A DNA stretch of 15,423 nt from Candidatus Roizmanbacteria bacterium RIFCSPHIGHO2_01_FULL_39_8 (lineage in GTDB: Bacteria > Patescibacteriota > Microgenomatia > UBA1406 > GWC2-37-13), in NCBI GenBank assembly GCA_001789355.1, contig MFZI01000004.1:1-15423 (forward strand), given 5' to 3'. Both the position numbers and the translations under genes were made by a program. Shown here in pieces: positions 13,534-15,423 of this stretch. The notes under the pieces were generated by a model. The model made no database searches. It was not told the origin of the DNA and worked only from the letters and a program-made list of their open reading frames with translations. Position 1 is the stretch's first letter. Each line of letters begins with the position of its first letter.

Positions 13534-15423
13534 TAGATATTTAAATTCTCAGCTATACATAATTGTTTTGTACACTTTATCGGTCGGTAATTAAGATTGC
13601 ACCTTTCTTGCACCTGTTGTAAAAGCAACGGTTGAATTTGGAATCCGGCTATTGACACAAAAGATGGAGGTTCTCTTGTTTGACATTTACCAAAGAGTGA
13701 ACACTCCGCAACGATTTTTTTAGGACAGACCTTAAAGACTTTTTCTAATGATCTTTCTATATCTTTTTGAGTCAGGATCGTAAATTGAGAATTGTCATTG
13801 ATCATGTTTTCTTTTTGGGTAAGATAAAAAAGATACGTATCATCAGGAGAAAGAATCACAATTTCTCTCTCCGGTAATTCCTCCCGAATCATTTTCACTT
13901 CATTTTTGTATTGGGACTTAAGCTGGTAAATCCAGACCGGACTAAGAGCATAACCAATTGTATACTCATAATATTTTTTTTTGAGAAGGTTAGTTATGGC
14001 TTCTTGCCTTTGGTAAAAAGGGTAAGCGATAAATAGGAGAAAGAAGCAAGAATAGAGAAGTACTATTTTTGAACGGCTCAGCTTAGTTTCATCCAGGATT
14101 ATTCCTATAAATATAAAAACGGTAAGAAGGGGAAAGATAGAAATGTGGAAAAGATTGTGCGGATGACTTCTCCCCACAAAGTAGATAGAGGCAAAAAGGG
14201 AGAGATTGGCGCTAAATAGTAATACTTGTTTATCAAGTTCCAAGCTCCAAGTTCCAAGTGTTCCAAACAAATCCCAACTTCCAAATCCCAATCTCTTGAG
14301 TAATGTATGTTTAGAATTTTGGGCATTGGTTATTGGAGCTTGTTTGGACATTAGTATTTGGTCATTGGTATTTTTGAAAATATAGATAATTGAGGCAAAG
14401 TAGATAAGAGGGACGAACCAGAAATAGGTATGGGTATCCATAGGAAGCATGCCAAAACCAGATTTACTGTATTCCTGAAGCTTACTGAAGATGGACAAGG
14501 GATCGATCAATTGGTAATGAAAGATAGAAAGAAAGAGGTTAATACCAAGAAAAATAAATATGAGCGAGGCAAAAAGAAAAAAAGAAGCGGTAACAAACTG
14601 CTTCAACGATATGTATCTCTTGAGGGTAAGAAGGAGAAGTGTCGTTCCATAGGCGAGAAGAAGAAAAATTCCACTATCCAACACCCAGAAGGCCAAGAAG
14701 GCAATCGCAAAGATAAGCCATTTTGAATCTATTTTTTTAACTCGAAGAAATAAAAACAGGGAGAGGATGAGGGGAAGCCAGCGAAAAGGGCCGACCTGAG
14801 GTGCCATGGCAGGAAGATGATAAATTGATAAATAATTAATTGTGATAAGAGAGATGAGACTAATTAAGGACAAGGGGATCGATTTGCTTACTCTATAGAT
14901 GATAGAGAAAAAAAGGGAGTATTCTATTACATAAAAAAACCAAACGATAACAGGAAGATATAAAACATTGACCAGATTTAGCCTGTGAAAAAGAGCCAGG
15001 GCAAATATTGAGAGGAATCCATATTGTGAAGGAGTCTGGGTGTAAATAGTCTTACCTTTCAGCATTTCCCATACCGGTCCAAAAAAATAGGAGTAGTCAT
15101 GACCGTAGATGTCAAAGTGCGGGTCTAGTGTGACGAAAGCGATAAGACATGCCACGAAAAAAAATAATCCAAAAGTCAACTTCTTATTTTTTTCGATTCT
15201 TTGAGCAAGTAAAGCTCCTTCGATCACTACTACCGCAGCCGTAAACATGCTTATCAAGAAAAAAAGCAAATACAATAATGTTTTTTCCCTTGTGGGCTCG
15301 GGATAAATATCATGGGCTAAAGGATAAAAACCAAGGTTTGAGATAAAAACGAGGCCAAAAAACACTACTAAAACGAACTTCAAATGTGGTGAGGTTTGAG
15401 TAATTTTTGTGACCTTTAATTTA
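13533..15423 (-). CDS. Paralogue D: GT-C-like membrane protein with six-cysteine C-terminal domain (N-terminus beyond right edge)
   Basis: 629 residues are visible. A TTG at 15383 could act as a start, but the frame stays open to the window edge. The residues before it (THPHLK-like segment TQTSPHLK) align with residues around 80 of A, and so the true start is about 80 codons further right. The family blocks are all present: IYGHDYSYFFGP with the loop aspartate, GKTIYTQTPSQYGFL, QVGPFRWLPL, VGRSHPHNLFHISIFPL, ILSPDDTYLFYL, and six tail cysteines in the Cx7Cx5C, 27-residue gap, Cx8Cx4C pattern. One loop contains an insert derived from a CCAAGTTCCAAG-type repeat. A 99-bp segment is identical to A. 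It is the first visible gene of the leftward operon and its stop codon overlaps the ribosome-binding site of the 154-aa gene. Confidence 0.8.
   Translation of the reverse strand, partial: KLKVTKITQTSPHLKFVLVVFFGLVFISNLGFYPLAHDIYPEPTREKTLLYLLFFLISMFTAAVVVIEGALLAQRIEKNKKLTFGLFFFVACLIAFVTLDPHFDIYGHDYSYFFGPVWEMLKGKTIYTQTPSQYGFLSIFALALFHRLNLVNVLYLPVIVWFFYVIEYSLFFSIIYRVSKSIPLSLISLISLITINYLSIYHLPAMAPQVGPFRWLPLILSLFLFLRVKKIDSKWLIFAIAFLAFWVLDSGIFLLLAYGTTLLLLTLKRYISLKQFVTASFFLFASLIFIFLGINLFLSIFHYQLIDPLSIFSKLQEYSKSGFGMLPMDTHTYFWFVPLIYFASIIYIFKNTNDQILMSKQAPITNAQNSKHTLLKRLGFGSWDLFGTLGTWSLELDKQVLLFSANLSLFASIYFVGRSHPHNLFHISIFPLLTVFIFIGIILDETKLSRSKIVLLYSCFFLLFIAYPFYQRQEAITNLLKKKYYEYTIGYALSPVWIYQLKSQYKNEVKMIREELPEREIVILSPDDTYLFYLTQKENMINDNSQFTILTQKDIERSLEKVFKVCPKKIVAECSLFGKCQTREPPSFVSIAGFQIQPLLLQQVQERCNLNYRPIKCTKQLCIAENLNI
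14100..14198. repeat. 99-bp tract in D identical to 5116-5214 in A
   Basis: This is the counterpart of the A tract. Flanking bases on both sides differ from A, and the tract stops short of the loop insert of D. Confidence 0.9.
14234..14371. repeat. CCAAGTTCCAAG-family repeat inserted in the coding sequence of D
   Basis: Words such as CAAGTTCCAAGCTCCAAG, AAATCCCAA and, toward the other end, ATTGGTTATTGG and ATTTGGTCATTGG fill about 140 bases. CAAGCTCC (14241-14248) is complementary to GGAGCTTG (14335-14342). Compared with paralogue B, the segment adds about 44 residues, including GFGSWDLFGTLGTWSLELD, in the loop that holds a different insert in A and C. Repeats of this flavour are usually intergenic in Patescibacteria (general familiarity, not checked). 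Confidence 0.65.

Noticed and set aside
14105..14326. Minus-strand 73-codon frame within D containing the repeat insert in another phase
   Set aside because: It overlaps a conserved part of D in a different frame; its apparent protein pattern comes from the repeat DNA.
14430..14726. Plus-strand 98-codon lysine-rich frame opposite D
   Set aside because: Antisense shadow of hydrophobic coding sequence; composition explained by the opposite strand.
15381..15383. TTG as the true start of D
   Set aside because: The frame continues upstream to the window edge and the upstream residues align with A, so D is truncated by the window and does not start here.
1..15423. Alternative genetic code with UGA recoded
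   Set aside because: TGA ends several well-defined genes (for example at 3813-3815 and 10076-10078) and tryptophan positions use TGG.

Overview
The window looks like a piece of a small, compact bacterial genome, most likely from the Candidate Phyla Radiation (Patescibacteria, perhaps Microgenomates-like). This is inferred from AT-rich composition, tightly packed and overlapping genes, many membrane glycosyltransferases, and several short repeats that run straight through coding sequence: GTTACAAG arrays, a TGCCTGCCGGCAGGCA palindrome, and CAAAGATCAAA and CCAAGTTCCAAG families. TAA, TAG and TGA all serve as stops, so UGA is not recoded. No rRNA, tRNA, transposase gene or CRISPR array was seen.

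The left part (1-4527) is a surface-sugar gene set. A methyltransferase cut by the left edge reads leftward. Diverging from it is a rightward row: the two halves of a split transketolase, an NAD-dependent sugar epimerase/dehydratase, a small protein resembling the low-affinity iron permease family, and a DPM1-like family 2 glycosyltransferase. The likely output is modified sugars and a lipid-linked or nucleotide-linked donor for an envelope glycan.

The right part (4573-15423) is dominated by four leftward paralogues of one very large polytopic membrane protein (called A, B, C and D here, at 4573-6627, 8149-10134, 10714-12840 and 13533 to the right edge). They look like GT-C-fold glycosyltransferases with an unusual N-terminal membrane block and a secreted C-terminal domain carrying six invariant cysteines (Cx7Cx5C, then 23-27 residues, then Cx8Cx4C). 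Directly upstream of B and of C lies a small three-helix membrane protein with four conserved cysteines. It is one gene before B (219 aa) and split into two ORFs before C (154 + 74 aa). D, the split partner, C, the intact partner and B form one overlapping operon. A more ordinary GT-C gene (6627-8156, rightward) is wedged between A and B with no spacer on either side.

The paralogues are mosaics. A shares a 230-bp tract identical to C and an adjoining 99-bp tract identical to D; the two tracts overlap by 14 bp, while the surrounding sequence is diverged. That is strong evidence of gene conversion. Within the same membrane loop, A and C carry a roughly 110-bp repeat-like insert with 9-bp terminal inverted repeats, D carries a different repeat insert, and B carries none. 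This loop is a hotspot where intergenic-type repeats have become in-frame protein sequence.

Taken together, the right half is a candidate undescribed envelope-glycosylation module: a cysteine-tailed GT-C-like enzyme plus a small cysteine-bearing membrane partner, amplified in tandem and diversified by conversion and repeat insertion. Functions are inferred from topology and motifs only.
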